Source: Mycobacterium sp. Aquia_213 (GTDB lineage Bacteria > Actinomycetota > Actinomycetes > Mycobacteriales > Mycobacteriaceae). Taken from it: a stretch of 64,000 bases of DNA. A model generated the notes under the pieces. It was given only the letters and a program-made list of their open reading frames with translations. It did not search any database and was not told the DNA's origin. Positions 27,951 to 37,004 of this stretch are shown here, piece after piece. The translations under genes and the position numbers were made by a program. Location of the stretch: positions 5,146,001 to 5,210,000 of the forward strand of contig NZ_CP113116.1 of NCBI RefSeq assembly GCF_026625985.1. Reading direction: 5' to 3'. Position 1 is the stretch's first letter. Each line of letters begins with the position of its first letter.

Positions 27951-28020
27951 CGAGCGTGAAGTTAGTTTCACGCTCGCGACCGACTGTGAAACTAACTTCA
28001 CGCTCGATGAGTTCACGCTC
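27951..28020. repeat. Compound palindromic repeat between gabP and MFS genes
   Basis: A perfect 21-base inverted repeat (27951-27971 and 27986-28006) surrounds a 14-base loop. The nonamer TTCACGCTC occurs in direct orientation at 27967, 27997 and 28012 and inverted at 27952. The unit GAGCGTGAA...TTCACGCTC is itself a hairpin. This is typical of a dispersed palindromic mycobacterial repeat; it may also terminate the MFS transcript. Confidence 0.75.
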
Positions 28021-28045
28021 CCATCACCGGCGAGGCAACCGCGGC

Positions 28046-29389
28046 TTACAGGTACAAGTCGCGCTCGCGGATCAGCGCCGTGGCGATCACGCTAATCACC
28101 GCCGTCGCAACGAGATACGCACACCCCAGCCACGGCGTGCCCCCGGCCGCGGCGATCAGCGCGGTCAGGATCATCGGGGTCACCCCCGAGGCGTAGATAC
28201 CGGAGAACTGGTAGACGAACGACAATCCCGTGTAGCGGGTCTCGGTCGGATACAGCGACGAGAAAAGCGTGCCCTGCGCGCCGTAGAACAGCGCGTGCAC
28301 GACGCCGAACACGATGACCATCGCCAGCCCGAACAACACCAGGTTCTTGGTGCCGAACAGGGCGAAGACCGGGAACGTCGCGAGGCCGTAGCAGATCACG
28401 CCCACCAAATACACGCGTCGGGCCCCGTACCGGTCCGTCAGAATTCCCGAGACCGGCAGCAGCACCGCCATCACCAGCCCGGCGATGGTCACCACGATCA
28501 GCACCGGCACCTTGTGGAAGCCCAACGCCCCGGTCGCGTAGCTGATCGCGAACACGCCCCAGGTGTTGAAGGCCGAACCCTCGGCCCAGCGCGCGAGCAG
28601 ACCGAGGAACGTGTTGCGCCGGGCCCGAGGCCCCCGGAAGATGTCGCGGACCGGCACGGTGGATGCCGTCTCGAGGTCGCGCAATTCCTGGAACGCCGGC
28701 GTCTCGTCAACCCGCAACCGCACCAGGATGCCGACCGCGACCAGCACCAGGCTCAGCAGGAAGGCGATGCGCCAGCCGTAGGACAAAAATTGTGCCGACC
28801 CCAAAGCGACCTGCAGATAGGCGAATATCCCGGTGCCGAGCGCCAGGCCGAGCGCCAGGCCGATCTGCGGGATCGCCCCGTACCGGCCGCGCCGGTCGCC
28901 GGGGCTGTGCTCGACGGCCAGCAGCACCGCGCCGCCCCACTCGCCGCCGAGGGCAAAGCCCTGCAGCACCCGCAGCACCAACAGCAGGATCGGCGCCCAT
29001 ACCCCGATCTCGGCGGCGCCCGGCAACACCCCGATCAGCGCCGTCGCGAAGCCCATGATCAGCATCGTCAGCGCCAGGCTGCGTTTGCGGCCGATCCGGT
29101 CCCCGATATGGCCGAACACCAGGCCGCCGATCGGACGCATGACGAACCCCACGGCGAACGTCGCGAACGCCAGCAGCGTGCCCACCAGCGAGCTGGCGTT
29201 GGGAAAGAACAGCTTGTTGAACACCAGCCCCGCGGCGGTGGCGTAGAGGAAGAAGTCGTACCACTCCACCGTCGTGCCGAGCAGGCTGGCAGCGACGACC
29301 GTGCGCAGCCGCCGGCGCCGATCCGCGTCCGATTCGTCCAGGGCGTCGGCCGCCGAAATGGCTCCCCGGACGGGCAAGGTCGTCGCCAC
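28046..29389 (-). CDS. MFS transporter, metabolite:H+ symporter type
   Basis: A 447-residue transporter from GTG 29389, two bases after the ssuD stop. The N-terminal signature SLLGTTVEWYDFFLYATAAG is the hallmark of the MHS group (ShiA/ProP/KgtP-like), with GHIGDRIGRKRSL as the MFS loop 2-3 motif and RVLQGFALGGEWGGA in TM4-5. Twelve helices are visible. The substrate is a small organic acid or similar compound. Coupling to ssuD suggests that it imports an organosulfonate or a product handled by SsuD. I do not recall either gene in the H37Rv region. Confidence 0.88.
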   Translation of the reverse strand: MATTLPVRGAISAADALDESDADRRRRLRTVVAASLLGTTVEWYDFFLYATAAGLVFNKLFFPNASSLVGTLLAFATFAVGFVMRPIGGLVFGHIGDRIGRKRSLALTMLIMGFATALIGVLPGAAEIGVWAPILLLVLRVLQGFALGGEWGGAVLLAVEHSPGDRRGRYGAIPQIGLALGLALGTGIFAYLQVALGSAQFLSYGWRIAFLLSLVLVAVGILVRLRVDETPAFQELRDLETASTVPVRDIFRGPRARRNTFLGLLARWAEGSAFNTWGVFAISYATGALGFHKVPVLIVVTIAGLVMAVLLPVSGILTDRYGARRVYLVGVICYGLATFPVFALFGTKNLVLFGLAMVIVFGVVHALFYGAQGTLFSSLYPTETRYTGLSFVYQFSGIYASGVTPMILTALIAAAGGTPWLGCAYLVATAVISVIATALIRERDLYL

Positions 29390-29391
29390 GG

Positions 29392-30537
29392 CTACTGCGC
29401 CGAGGCGGCCGCGAACGGCGTCGACGAGCGCGGCTGCGCCTTGCGGTTGGGATGTTTCCACACGCCGCGGCGCTCCAGCAGCGGCAGCACGCCCTCGCCG
29501 AACCAGTACGCCTCTTCCAGGTGCGGGTAGCCCGACAGGATGAAGTGGTCGATGCCGAGGTTCGCGTACTCGGTCAGCCGTTCGGCGACCTCTTCGTGCG
29601 ACCCCACCAGCGCGGTGCCCGCACCGCCACGCACCAGGCCGACGCCGGCCCACAGGTTGGGCGCGATCAGCAGCTCACCGCTCTTGCCGCCGTGCAACTT
29701 CAGCATCCGGCGCTGCCCCTCGGACTCGCTGCGCGCCAGGCTGGCCTGTACCCGCTCGACGTCGGCCGGGTCGATCGCCTCCAGCAACCGGTCGGCTTCG
29801 GCCCAGGCTTCCTCGGCGGTAGGGCGGCTGATCACGTGGATCCGCAGGCCGAATTGCAAGGTCCGACCGGCCTCGGCGGCCAGCCCGCGAATCCAGTCCA
29901 ATTTCTCGCCGACGGCGGCCAACGGTTCGCCCCAGGTGAGGTAGACGTCGGAGTATTTGGCGGCGACCGGCCCGGCCGATCCCGACGAGCCACCGAAGAA
30001 CACCGCGGGAATCGGGTCGGGCGGGTTGTTGAGCTGTGCGCCCTCGATCTGGATGTGCTCTCCGGAGAACGTCACCGGCTCTTTCGAGGTCCACAGTTGG
30101 CGCACCACGTCGAGGAATTCGGCGGTACGCGCGTAGCGCGCTTGCTTGTCCAGGTAATCGCCGTAGGCCTGCTGTTCGTGCGGTTCCCCGCCGGTGACGA
30201 CGTTGAGCAGCAGCCGTCCATCGGAGTGCCGCTGAAAGGTGCCGGCCATTTGCGCGGCGAGGGTGGGGCTGAGCAGGCCCGGGCGGAATGCGACCAGGAA
30301 TTTCAGCGTCTCGGTGCGCTCGATCAACATCGCCGTCGTCAACCAGGCGTCCTCACACCACAATCCGGTCGGTGTGAGCACCGCCTCAAAACCGTTGTCT
30401 TCGGCCGCGGCGCAGATCTGGTGCAGATAGCGCAAAGTCGCGGGACGGTCGCCGTGCATCGACGTGCCGTGCCCACCGGCGACGAGATTGCGCGAATCCC
30501 CGTATGTCGGCAAGAACCAGTGAAATGCCAGACTCAT
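29392..30537 (-). CDS. ssuD: FMNH2-dependent alkanesulfonate monooxygenase SsuD
   Basis: A 381-residue LLM-class flavin monooxygenase from ATG 30537, the same length as E. coli SsuD. Motifs include HWFLPTYGDSR, the early Cys in GLWCEDAW, LLNVVTGGEPHEQ and FFGGSSGSAGPVAAKYSDVY. It would release sulfite from alkanesulfonates for sulfur supply. An FMN reductase (SsuE) is not adjacent. The MFS gene follows after two bases, forming a two-gene cassette that is probably accessory. Confidence 0.9.
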   Translation of the reverse strand: MSLAFHWFLPTYGDSRNLVAGGHGTSMHGDRPATLRYLHQICAAAEDNGFEAVLTPTGLWCEDAWLTTAMLIERTETLKFLVAFRPGLLSPTLAAQMAGTFQRHSDGRLLLNVVTGGEPHEQQAYGDYLDKQARYARTAEFLDVVRQLWTSKEPVTFSGEHIQIEGAQLNNPPDPIPAVFFGGSSGSAGPVAAKYSDVYLTWGEPLAAVGEKLDWIRGLAAEAGRTLQFGLRIHVISRPTAEEAWAEADRLLEAIDPADVERVQASLARSESEGQRRMLKLHGGKSGELLIAPNLWAGVGLVRGGAGTALVGSHEEVAERLTEYANLGIDHFILSGYPHLEEAYWFGEGVLPLLERRGVWKHPNRKAQPRSSTPFAAASAQ

Positions 30538-30758
30538 CCAATCCTCTTCCGTTCTTGATCAGCATTCGGTCGACTTTGAAAAACCATGCACGAAAGCTCC
30601 AGCGTCGCGAAGCACGTCGCCGCGCACGAGGGTTGAAACCTGCCAGATTCAATCCACCGAACTTGGATGCGTCGCACGTCACCAGTCGATAAATGCCGCA
30701 TCACAATGCCCTTGCAAACGCCGCGACGGGGTCGGAATAACGCTGTGCGCGCGGCATT

Positions 30759-31643
30759 ATGACGCTCGTGCCTGAACTGAACCGCCGCGCGGTGCTGCGG
30801 ATGGGCGCCAGTGCCACCGCTGCGGCCGCAGGCGCGTGGGCGTTGAGCGCCTGGCTGGATCCGCTCGAACCACAAGCGTTATCACAGCCGCTGGCGCCCT
30901 CGCCATTTGAGCCGTCGTCGGCGAGTAGCACCCTGCCGAACCGACTCACCGGCTCCTTCATCTCGAAGGCGCGCGGCGGCGTAAAGACCAACTGGGTGAT
31001 CGCGCTGCCGCCCGCGCAGACCTCGCAGAGCGGGCCACTGCGCCCGGTCATCGCGTTGCACGGCAAGGACGGCGACGCGAACATGATGCTCGACTGTGGG
31101 GTCGAGGACGGACTTGCCCGGCTGGTCAAGGAGGGCAAGCCGCCGTTCGCCGTGGTCGGCGTCGACGGCGGCAGCGACTCCTACTGGCACAAGCGGGCCG
31201 ACGGCACCGACTCCGGTGCGATGGTCCTCGACGAGCTGTTGCCGATGCTGGGCTCGATGGGGCTGGATACGTCCCGGGTGGGCTTCATGGGCTGGTCGAT
31301 GGGTGGCTACGGGGCGCTGCGCCTGGGCGCGATGCTGGGGCCGTCGCGGACCGCGGGGATCTGCGCAGTCAGCCCGGCGCTGTACGCGTCCTACGCCGAC
31401 TGCGCACCCAAAGCGTTTGACAGCGAAGAGGACTGGATGGCCAACAGCGTGATGGGCCTGCCGGCGTTGTCGCAGATTCCGCTGCGGGTGGACTGCGGGA
31501 CATTCGACCGTTTCTATCCTGCGACACGCCAATTCGTGAGCCAACTCAAGACGCCACCGGCAGTAAGCTTCACGGTCGGTGGCCACGACGTGACGTGGTG
31601 GCGTTTGCAATTACCCGGCGAGCTTTCCTGGCTGGCGACCTAG
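30759..31643 (+). CDS. Exported alpha/beta-hydrolase esterase (Rv0519c-like)
   Basis: A 294-residue protein from ATG 30759. The N-terminus NRRAVLRMGASATAAAAGAW looks like a Tat signal with twin Arg. The hydrolase nucleophile is in GFMGWSMGGYGALRLG (GxSxG), with a His in TVGGHDVTWWR and an Asp in RVDCGTFDRFY. It resembles the mycolyltransferase/esterase-D-like family. It likely works in the cell envelope; the substrate is unknown. The acyltransferase gene starts 20 bases downstream, so the two may cooperate in acyl-group turnover. Confidence 0.85.
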   Translation: MTLVPELNRRAVLRMGASATAAAAGAWALSAWLDPLEPQALSQPLAPSPFEPSSASSTLPNRLTGSFISKARGGVKTNWVIALPPAQTSQSGPLRPVIALHGKDGDANMMLDCGVEDGLARLVKEGKPPFAVVGVDGGSDSYWHKRADGTDSGAMVLDELLPMLGSMGLDTSRVGFMGWSMGGYGALRLGAMLGPSRTAGICAVSPALYASYADCAPKAFDSEEDWMANSVMGLPALSQIPLRVDCGTFDRFYPATRQFVSQLKTPPAVSFTVGGHDVTWWRLQLPGELSWLAT

Positions 31644-31663
31644 CGAGGCATCCCAACAAAGGT

Positions 31664-33832
31664 ATGGCAGTCCGGCAGGAAACCACCGCCAGCCCGCCAC
31701 CCACAGCGGGCGATAGTCCCACCCAACAAATCCAGCGACGCGGATTCCGCCCGGACATCGAAGGCCTGCGGGCCGTAGCGGTGGTGGCTGTCGTGCTCTA
31801 CCACGCGGGCATCCCCGGCACCGCCGGCGGATTCATCGGCGTCGACGTCTTCTTCGTCATCTCCGGCTTCCTGATTACCGGCCTGCTCTGGCGCGAGGTC
31901 AGCACCACGAAAACCGTTGCACTGGGCCACTTCTACGGAGCTCGGGCCCGCCGCCTGTTGCCGGCCGCGGCCACCGTCGCCGTCGTCACCGCGATCGCGG
32001 CGGCCGCCGTGCTGCCGCCGTTGCAGGCCCGCAGCGTGTTTCTCGACGGCATCGCCAGCGCGCTGTACGTCGGCAACTACCGGTTCGCCCAGCAGGGCAC
32101 CGACTACCTGAACGCCGAAGCACCCTCGCCGTTCCAGCACTACTGGTCGTTAGGCGTCGAGGAGCAGTTCTATCTGGTGTGGCCGGTGTTGATCATCGGT
32201 ACCGCCTGGTTGGTCGGACGCCTGCGGCGCGACGCCGTGGCCAAGGCAGCGCCGTACGCGCTGGTGCTGACATTGGTCGCCGCGGCCTCGTTGGCGGCCG
32301 CCGTGCTGTGGACCCGCAGCTCGCCGCCGTGGGCGTTCTTCTCGCTGCCCACCCGTGCCTGGGAGCTGGCCGTCGGCGGGCTGGTCGCGCTGTCGATCGA
32401 GCAGTGGCGCCGGCTGCCGCTGCTGCCCGCGGCGATCGCCGGGTGGGGCGGCCTGGCGCTGATAATGCTGACCTGCACACAGCTGGGCCCCGCCACGCCC
32501 TACCCCGGCACCGCGGCACTGCTGCCCGTGCTGGGCACCGCGCTGGTGATCGGCGGTGGCTGCGTCACCCGCAGCCTGGGGGTCGGCCGTCTGCTGTGCC
32601 GGCCGGCGATGCGCGCGATCGGGCGGGTGTCGTACTCCTGGTACCTCTGGCACTGGCCGGTGTTGCTGTTGCTGCCCCGGCTACTGGGTGACCCCGCCGG
32701 CCTGGCGGCTCGACTGGCCGCGACCGCCGTCTCCGCGGGGCTTGCGGTGATCACCTTCCATCTGGTGGAGAACCCCGGCCGGTTCGCCGCCGCCCTGCGC
32801 CGGTCGGCCAAGGCCAGCCTGGCGGTGGCCGGGATCGCCAGTGCTGCCACCGCATCGGCATGCGTGCTGTTGCTGACGGTGATACCGGTTCCGGTCGGTC
32901 ACGGCCCGGCCGCGGCGAAGGCCAACATCATGGCGCTGCCCGCCGCCGCCCCCAGCGCGGGTCCGCGGGAGGCGGCCGTCCAGCAGGCGCTGGCGCAGGT
33001 GCGCGACGCGATCGCGACGGCCGCGGGCCTGCGGGCCGTCCCGTCGAATCTGGATCCGTCGCTTGCCCAGGCACCCGCCGACAAGGCCGCGGTCTTCGTC
33101 AACGGCTGCGTGCGATCCTGGCGCGACGTCGGTCAAAGCGACTGTGCCGCAGGCGACATCGGCTCGCCGACGACGGTCGCGCTGATCGGCGACTCGCATG
33201 CGGCGATGTGGAACCCGGCCTTCCAGCAGGTCGCCGAGCAGCGGCATTGGCGGCTGGAGACGATGGCCAAGGTGACCTGCCCGATCCAAGACCTGCCGAT
33301 CGACAGCCCGTATCTGGGCCGCGAGTACACCGAATGCGAACAATGGCGCACCCAGGTGATGGCCCGGGTGGCGGCCGAGCATCCGCGTCTGGTCGTGCTG
33401 GACATGAGCCGGCGCTACGGCGGCGACTTCGGCTTTGTGTCCTACGACCCGGCGTGGATCGACACCCTGGGTCGCACCGTCGCAGCGCTGCGGCGCACCG
33501 GTGCGACCGTCCTGGTCCTCGGCCCCGCCCCGGATCCGCAATCCCCGGTGCCCACCTGCCTGTCCGGACACCTCGACGACGCCACCGCCTGCGCGCCAAG
33601 CCGTTCGGTCGCGGTCAATGACGGCGGTATCTCCGCGGAGCGGGCCGCGGCCACCGGCAACGGCGGCCACTACGCCGATCTCACCGACCTGTTCTGCACA
33701 TCCGAGCGTTGCCCGATGATCGTCGGTAACACCTTGGTGTTCCGCGACGACAACCACGTCACAACCGAATATGCGCAGTTGTTGGCGCCGGTGCTGGGCG
33801 CGCTCGCAGACAGCGCCATAACGGACGGGTGA
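31664..33832 (+). CDS. Acyltransferase-3 / SGNH fusion membrane protein
   Basis: A 722-residue OatA-like protein from ATG 31664. The N-terminal acyltransferase-3 domain (RPDIEGLRAVAVVAVVLYHA with its conserved His; FFVISGFLITGLL; SLGVEEQFYLVWP) has ten helices. The extracytoplasmic SGNH domain begins near residue 470: block I GDSHAAMWNP, then DMSRRYGG, and the DxxH of block V in RDDNHVTTEY. Such proteins O-acylate cell-wall or surface glycans. I recall Rv0111 as a close relative. It follows the exported esterase gene closely. Confidence 0.9.
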   Translation: MAVRQETTASPPPTAGDSPTQQIQRRGFRPDIEGLRAVAVVAVVLYHAGIPGTAGGFIGVDVFFVISGFLITGLLWREVSTTKTVALGHFYGARARRLLPAAATVAVVTAIAAAAVLPPLQARSVFLDGIASALYVGNYRFAQQGTDYLNAEAPSPFQHYWSLGVEEQFYLVWPVLIIGTAWLVGRLRRDAVAKAAPYALVLTLVAAASLAAAVLWTRSSPPWAFFSLPTRAWELAVGGLVALSIEQWRRLPLLPAAIAGWGGLALIMLTCTQLGPATPYPGTAALLPVLGTALVIGGGCVTRSLGVGRLLCRPAMRAIGRVSYSWYLWHWPVLLLLPRLLGDPAGLAARLAATAVSAGLAVITFHLVENPGRFAAALRRSAKASLAVAGIASAATASACVLLLTVIPVPVGHGPAAAKANIMALPAAAPSAGPREAAVQQALAQVRDAIATAAGLRAVPSNLDPSLAQAPADKAAVFVNGCVRSWRDVGQSDCAAGDIGSPTTVALIGDSHAAMWNPAFQQVAEQRHWRLETMAKVTCPIQDLPIDSPYLGREYTECEQWRTQVMARVAAEHPRLVVLDMSRRYGGDFGFVSYDPAWIDTLGRTVAALRRTGATVLVLGPAPDPQSPVPTCLSGHLDDATACAPSRSVAVNDGGISAERAAATGNGGHYADLTDLFCTSERCPMIVGNTLVFRDDNHVTTEYAQLLAPVLGALADSAITDG

Positions 33833-33912
33833 CGTTGCGATGACTTTCTTTGCGAATGAACCCCGCCACCAATCTGAACGTGTTACGAATGTAAGGGTTT
33901 TGGAGGTTTGAA

Positions 33913-34029
33913 ATGTCCCCGCTGTTGTTGGTTTGCATCGCGGCTGCTACGCCAGTCGTCGGAGTTGGCTTGATGCAACTCCAAGCACGCCTGGAGCAGT
34001 GGGACTACGAGCGGCACGCAGAGGACTGA
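33913..34029 (+). CDS. 38-residue small protein
   Basis: A short gene from ATG 33913 with a good GGAGG six bases upstream. The protein is MSPLLLVCIAAATPVVGVG followed by LMQLQARLEQWDYERHAED: a hydrophobic first half that may insert in the membrane and an amphipathic acidic end. I recall near-identical small proteins in many mycobacteria. It lies between the SGNH acyltransferase and a GDSL gene, reading toward the latter. Function is unknown. Confidence 0.75.
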   Translation: MSPLLLVCIAAATPVVGVGLMQLQARLEQWDYERHAED

Positions 34030-34107
34030 ACGCCGATTGGCGTCGTAAAGCCTTGCGCGGCTGGCACTTTGACACGGAGCCAGCCCGCCAAGAGTCTGAG
34101 TGCTTCG

Positions 34108-34803
34108 CTACCTGAATAGTTGCGTGCGAATCAGCGGTGCAATCTTGTCCGCCATGTACCGGTGCCCGGCGTCGTTGGGGTGCACGCCATCTGGGCCAAT
34201 CAGGTCCGGCCTGTCGACGAACCAGTGAGCGCCGATCGGGTCGACGAACGCCGCGCCCGCGGCCCGCGCCTCGGAGTTGAGCACGTCGCGAATCTGCAGG
34301 ATGTCCGCCGGCACATCCGCGGTCGGCCACGGCGGCCCGATCACCAGGAATCTCGCCGTGGGCGCCAGGATGCGCGCGACCTGGAAGGTGTCGCGAGCCC
34401 GGCCGGCCAGCAGGCCTGGGTCGGAGCCCTGGTCGTTGCGGGAGCCGAAGAACACCACCAGCACGTCGTCGGCCTTGACGGACCTGACGGTCAGATCCTC
34501 GAAGATGCTGCCGTGATCGCCGGGCACGACATAACCGGCTCTGCCCTCGGCAGCCACGTCGGCGTCGATCTGCAGCCCACGCTTGGTCAGGGTCTGCCAG
34601 GTCAGGGCGGTCCACGCTTTGGGGCCCAGGCCGCCCTCGTCGGTGCCGGTCGTATACGAGTCGCCGACCACCGCGATGTGGGTCAGCCGGCCATCCAGCG
34701 TCAATGCCTGATACGGCCGCACCTGTGCCGGGTGCGCCACGACTTCACCCAGCAAGCCGCCCAGCAGCGCGAAGTTGACGACGAACACGGCCAGACGACT
34801 CAC
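34108..34803 (-). CDS. Exported SGNH/GDSL hydrolase (Rv0518-like)
   Basis: A 231-residue protein from GTG 34803, behind a strong GGGGGGAGG. Residues 1-25 form a signal peptide or anchor (RLAVFVVNFALLGGLLGEV). SGNH blocks: Ser in AVVGDSYTTGTDEGG, Gly in AEGRAGYV, Asn in GSRNDQGSD and Asp/His in GPDGVHPNDAGHRYMA. It probably deacylates a cell-wall lipid or glycan outside the membrane. The same length as I recall for Rv0518. The acyltransferase at 35018 lies 214 bases upstream on the same strand. Confidence 0.9.
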   Translation of the reverse strand: MSRLAVFVVNFALLGGLLGEVVAHPAQVRPYQALTLDGRLTHIAVVGDSYTTGTDEGGLGPKAWTALTWQTLTKRGLQIDADVAAEGRAGYVVPGDHGSIFEDLTVRSVKADDVLVVFFGSRNDQGSDPGLLAGRARDTFQVARILAPTARFLVIGPPWPTADVPADILQIRDVLNSEARAAGAAFVDPIGAHWFVDRPDLIGPDGVHPNDAGHRYMADKIAPLIRTQLFR

Positions 34804-35017
34804 GCCTACCTCCCCCCTGTGCACGGCATGGCCTTGTAGTGCACGCCAACCAACGGAATTTTACGAATAATCGACGCGCGCCCGCCGTCAACGCGCTGTT
34901 GCGCCGTGTGATCTGGGAGCGAGTCGATCAGCATGCCCCAAACTACCAGTGCGGTGCGGCTACCAGCGCCGAATCCAGGTCCGAGAGATTATGGGGCACA
35001 GTATGATTCGCGGCTAC

Positions 35018-36265
35018 TCAGGAAGCTGTCCGCTCGGTGATCGGTTCGAGTCCGCCGTCGATCTGGCGAACCTTGGCCGGGGCCGGCTCGTTGGGCTCGG
35101 TTCGCTGGGCCGCGGGACGGACGTCGACCATCCTGCGCATCCAGCGGCGCGCGGGCTCCTCCACGACGTGATACAGCAGGCTCGAAACCGCCAGGGCGAT
35201 CGCGAACAGGCCCAGCACATTCCATTTCCAGGGGGAATCGGACTCCCACGGCGTGAGCTTGAAATTTTCGACCGCCCATCCCCAGGACGTGTGCACCAGC
35301 TCATGCACCATGTACAGGCAGAACGAGATCTGCCCGCCGTAGACCATCACCCGGGTGGACAGCAGCCTGGGCAGGCTGCCCAGGCCGACCGCGAGCGTGA
35401 TGACCAGGGGAACGAACAGCGCGTCGACTACGCCGCCGCTGTCGTTTTCCACGACTCCGCCGATCGGATGGGCGTTAAACCAGTACAGGACGCCCACCAC
35501 GGCGGCCAGCAGCAGCAGCGAGAGGTATCCGGCGATGTGGCGACCGCGATCGGTCAGCCGCAATCGGCGCACGGCGGCGCAGGCCAGCGCCCCCGCGGTG
35601 AACTGCGTCACGATCCGCGGCAGCCAGCTCCACGGCGTGTAGAAGTGACCGCTGGCCAACAACATCACCACCGGCGGGAGTGAGGCCACCACAGCCAGCC
35701 ACATCAGGGCGCGGGCGCGGGTGGCCAGCTTCATCCGGAAAACGACCAGGGCGAGCACGCCGAACAGCAGGTAAGCGAGCCATTCCGCGCTGATCGACCA
35801 GGCCGGCCCATCCCAGCTGGTCCCGTCGAAGAACGGCTCGAACCACAACTGCACGAGCAAGACCTGGCGGATGTAGCTGACCGCGGTGAGGTCGCTCGCC
35901 TCGGGCAGCGGCGTATGGCCGACGTGCAGCGACAGGATCACCAGCAGCGCGGCCAGGTGCATGGTGACCAGATAAACCGGCCACACCCGGGCCAGCCGCA
36001 GCCACAGGAAGTGCAGGGTCTCGCGCGTCGACCAGGAACGGCCCATGCGGTCGAGGTAGTTCCAGGTCAGCACGAACCCGCTGAGGATGAAGAACAGATC
36101 GACGCCTTGGGCGCCGCAGTTGAGCACCGGGGCCAGGTTCTCGCGGAAATCGGGCGAGATATCGCTCAGCATCGGCCGGAAGTGGAACAGCACCACCCAC
36201 ACGGCGGCGACGATGCGGAGTCCCGTCAGGGCTTTGATCTCACCCTTGATCTCTGCGCTGCGCAC
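35018..36265 (-). CDS. Acyltransferase-3 family membrane protein (Rv0517-like)
   Basis: A 415-residue polytopic acyltransferase from GTG 36265. LTGLRIVAAVWVVLFHFRP carries the catalytic His-containing signature; GVDLFFILSGFVLTWNY is the second block. Ten helices are visible, with a short cytoplasmic tail and no SGNH domain. It may acylate an envelope sugar, and the nearby exported SGNH hydrolase could act on the same class of substrate. A GC-rich hairpin (36310-36325) lies in its upstream leader. Confidence 0.88.
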   Translation of the reverse strand: MRSAEIKGEIKALTGLRIVAAVWVVLFHFRPMLSDISPDFRENLAPVLNCGAQGVDLFFILSGFVLTWNYLDRMGRSWSTRETLHFLWLRLARVWPVYLVTMHLAALLVILSLHVGHTPLPEASDLTAVSYIRQVLLVQLWFEPFFDGTSWDGPAWSISAEWLAYLLFGVLALVVFRMKLATRARALMWLAVVASLPPVVMLLASGHFYTPWSWLPRIVTQFTAGALACAAVRRLRLTDRGRHIAGYLSLLLLAAVVGVLYWFNAHPIGGVVENDSGGVVDALFVPLVITLAVGLGSLPRLLSTRVMVYGGQISFCLYMVHELVHTSWGWAVENFKLTPWESDSPWKWNVLGLFAIALAVSSLLYHVVEEPARRWMRRMVDVRPAAQRTEPNEPAPAKVRQIDGGLEPITERTAS

Positions 36266-36572
36266 GACGCTCTTTCAGTCTGGACTCGAGTAGTTGCGTT
36301 CGCCTTCTCGCCCGGCTGACCGGGCGTTTAGCCCTATCACAAGCCCCCCGACTCGCAACCGGTAGCCAGAGCAGCCTAACAGCGCGGCAGCCCGGATTGC
36401 GTGACGGCGGCGGTGTGCCCGCCCGTATACCTCCGCACGCCCGGTTTAGGTCAGCTTTTTAGCAAACAGTTAGACGTAACTGTCGGTCTCCTTAACTTTG
36501 GCGGGCAACGTTGTAGCTAGCTTCGGTCGGCGTTGTGTCGGCCTTCGCATCACCACGGGGATTGAGGCGTTC
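36266..36572. other. Divergent intergenic region upstream of oprA-like gene
   Basis: This 307-base stretch separates the divergently transcribed acyltransferase and STAS genes. GCCCGG-CTGA-CCGGGC at 36310-36325 forms a clear hairpin in the acyltransferase leader. The H37Rv oprA homologue is SigF-dependent, so I looked for a GGTTT...GGGTA pair. GGTTT is present at 36443-36447 but no matching -10 follows at the right distance. No gene is seen here. Confidence 0.5.
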
Positions 36573-37004
36573 ATGACGATCGCGATAACTACTCGACAGG
36601 GCACCGTCGACTGCGGCGGAGCCGAGGTTCGGGCACACTGCCGCCACCTCGCCACGGTGGTGACGATCCGGGGAGAGATCGATGCCGTCAATGTCGACCG
36701 GGTCGGCGACTGCATTCGCCGCTTCATGCTCGGTGACAATCCCTTGGTGCTCGACATCAGCGATGTCAGCCACTTCGCCGGTGCCGGCTTCGCGCTGCTG
36801 TACACATTCGACGAAGACTGCCGCCGGGCCGGGGTCCAGTGGACGCTGGTCGCCAGCGCCGACGTGATCGAGCAGCTGGTCGCCGGTGACGGTGATTCCG
36901 TGTTCCCGGTCGCCGGCTCGGTACCCGAGGCGTTCGGTGATTTGGCCGACGCGGTCGTCTACCGCCGCCGGCTGGCGCTGCCGCTGATCAAGAAGACGGC
37001 GTAA
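36573..37004 (+). CDS. oprA: STAS-domain anti-anti-sigma-like protein (OprA, Rv0516c-like)
   Basis: A 143-residue STAS protein from ATG 36573. The core strands are LATVVTIRGEIDAVNVDRVG and PLVLDISDVSHFAGAGFALL, where Ser usually sits at the phosphorylation site of anti-anti-sigma factors. The H37Rv homologue Rv0516c (OprA) is phosphorylated on Thr2 by PknD in osmotic signalling, and Thr2 is present here (MTIAITT). It therefore likely acts as an osmosensory regulator. Its 3' end overlaps the convergent membrane-protein gene by 17 bases. Confidence 0.85.
   Translation: MTIAITTRQGTVDCGGAEVRAHCRHLATVVTIRGEIDAVNVDRVGDCIRRFMLGDNPLVLDISDVSHFAGAGFALLYTFDEDCRRAGVQWTLVASADVIEQLVAGDGDSVFPVAGSVPEAFGDLADAVVYRRRLALPLIKKTA

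Noticed and set aside
36443..36470. SigF promoter upstream of the oprA-like gene
   Set aside because: A GGTTT is present but no GGGTA-type -10 follows at 15-17 bases.
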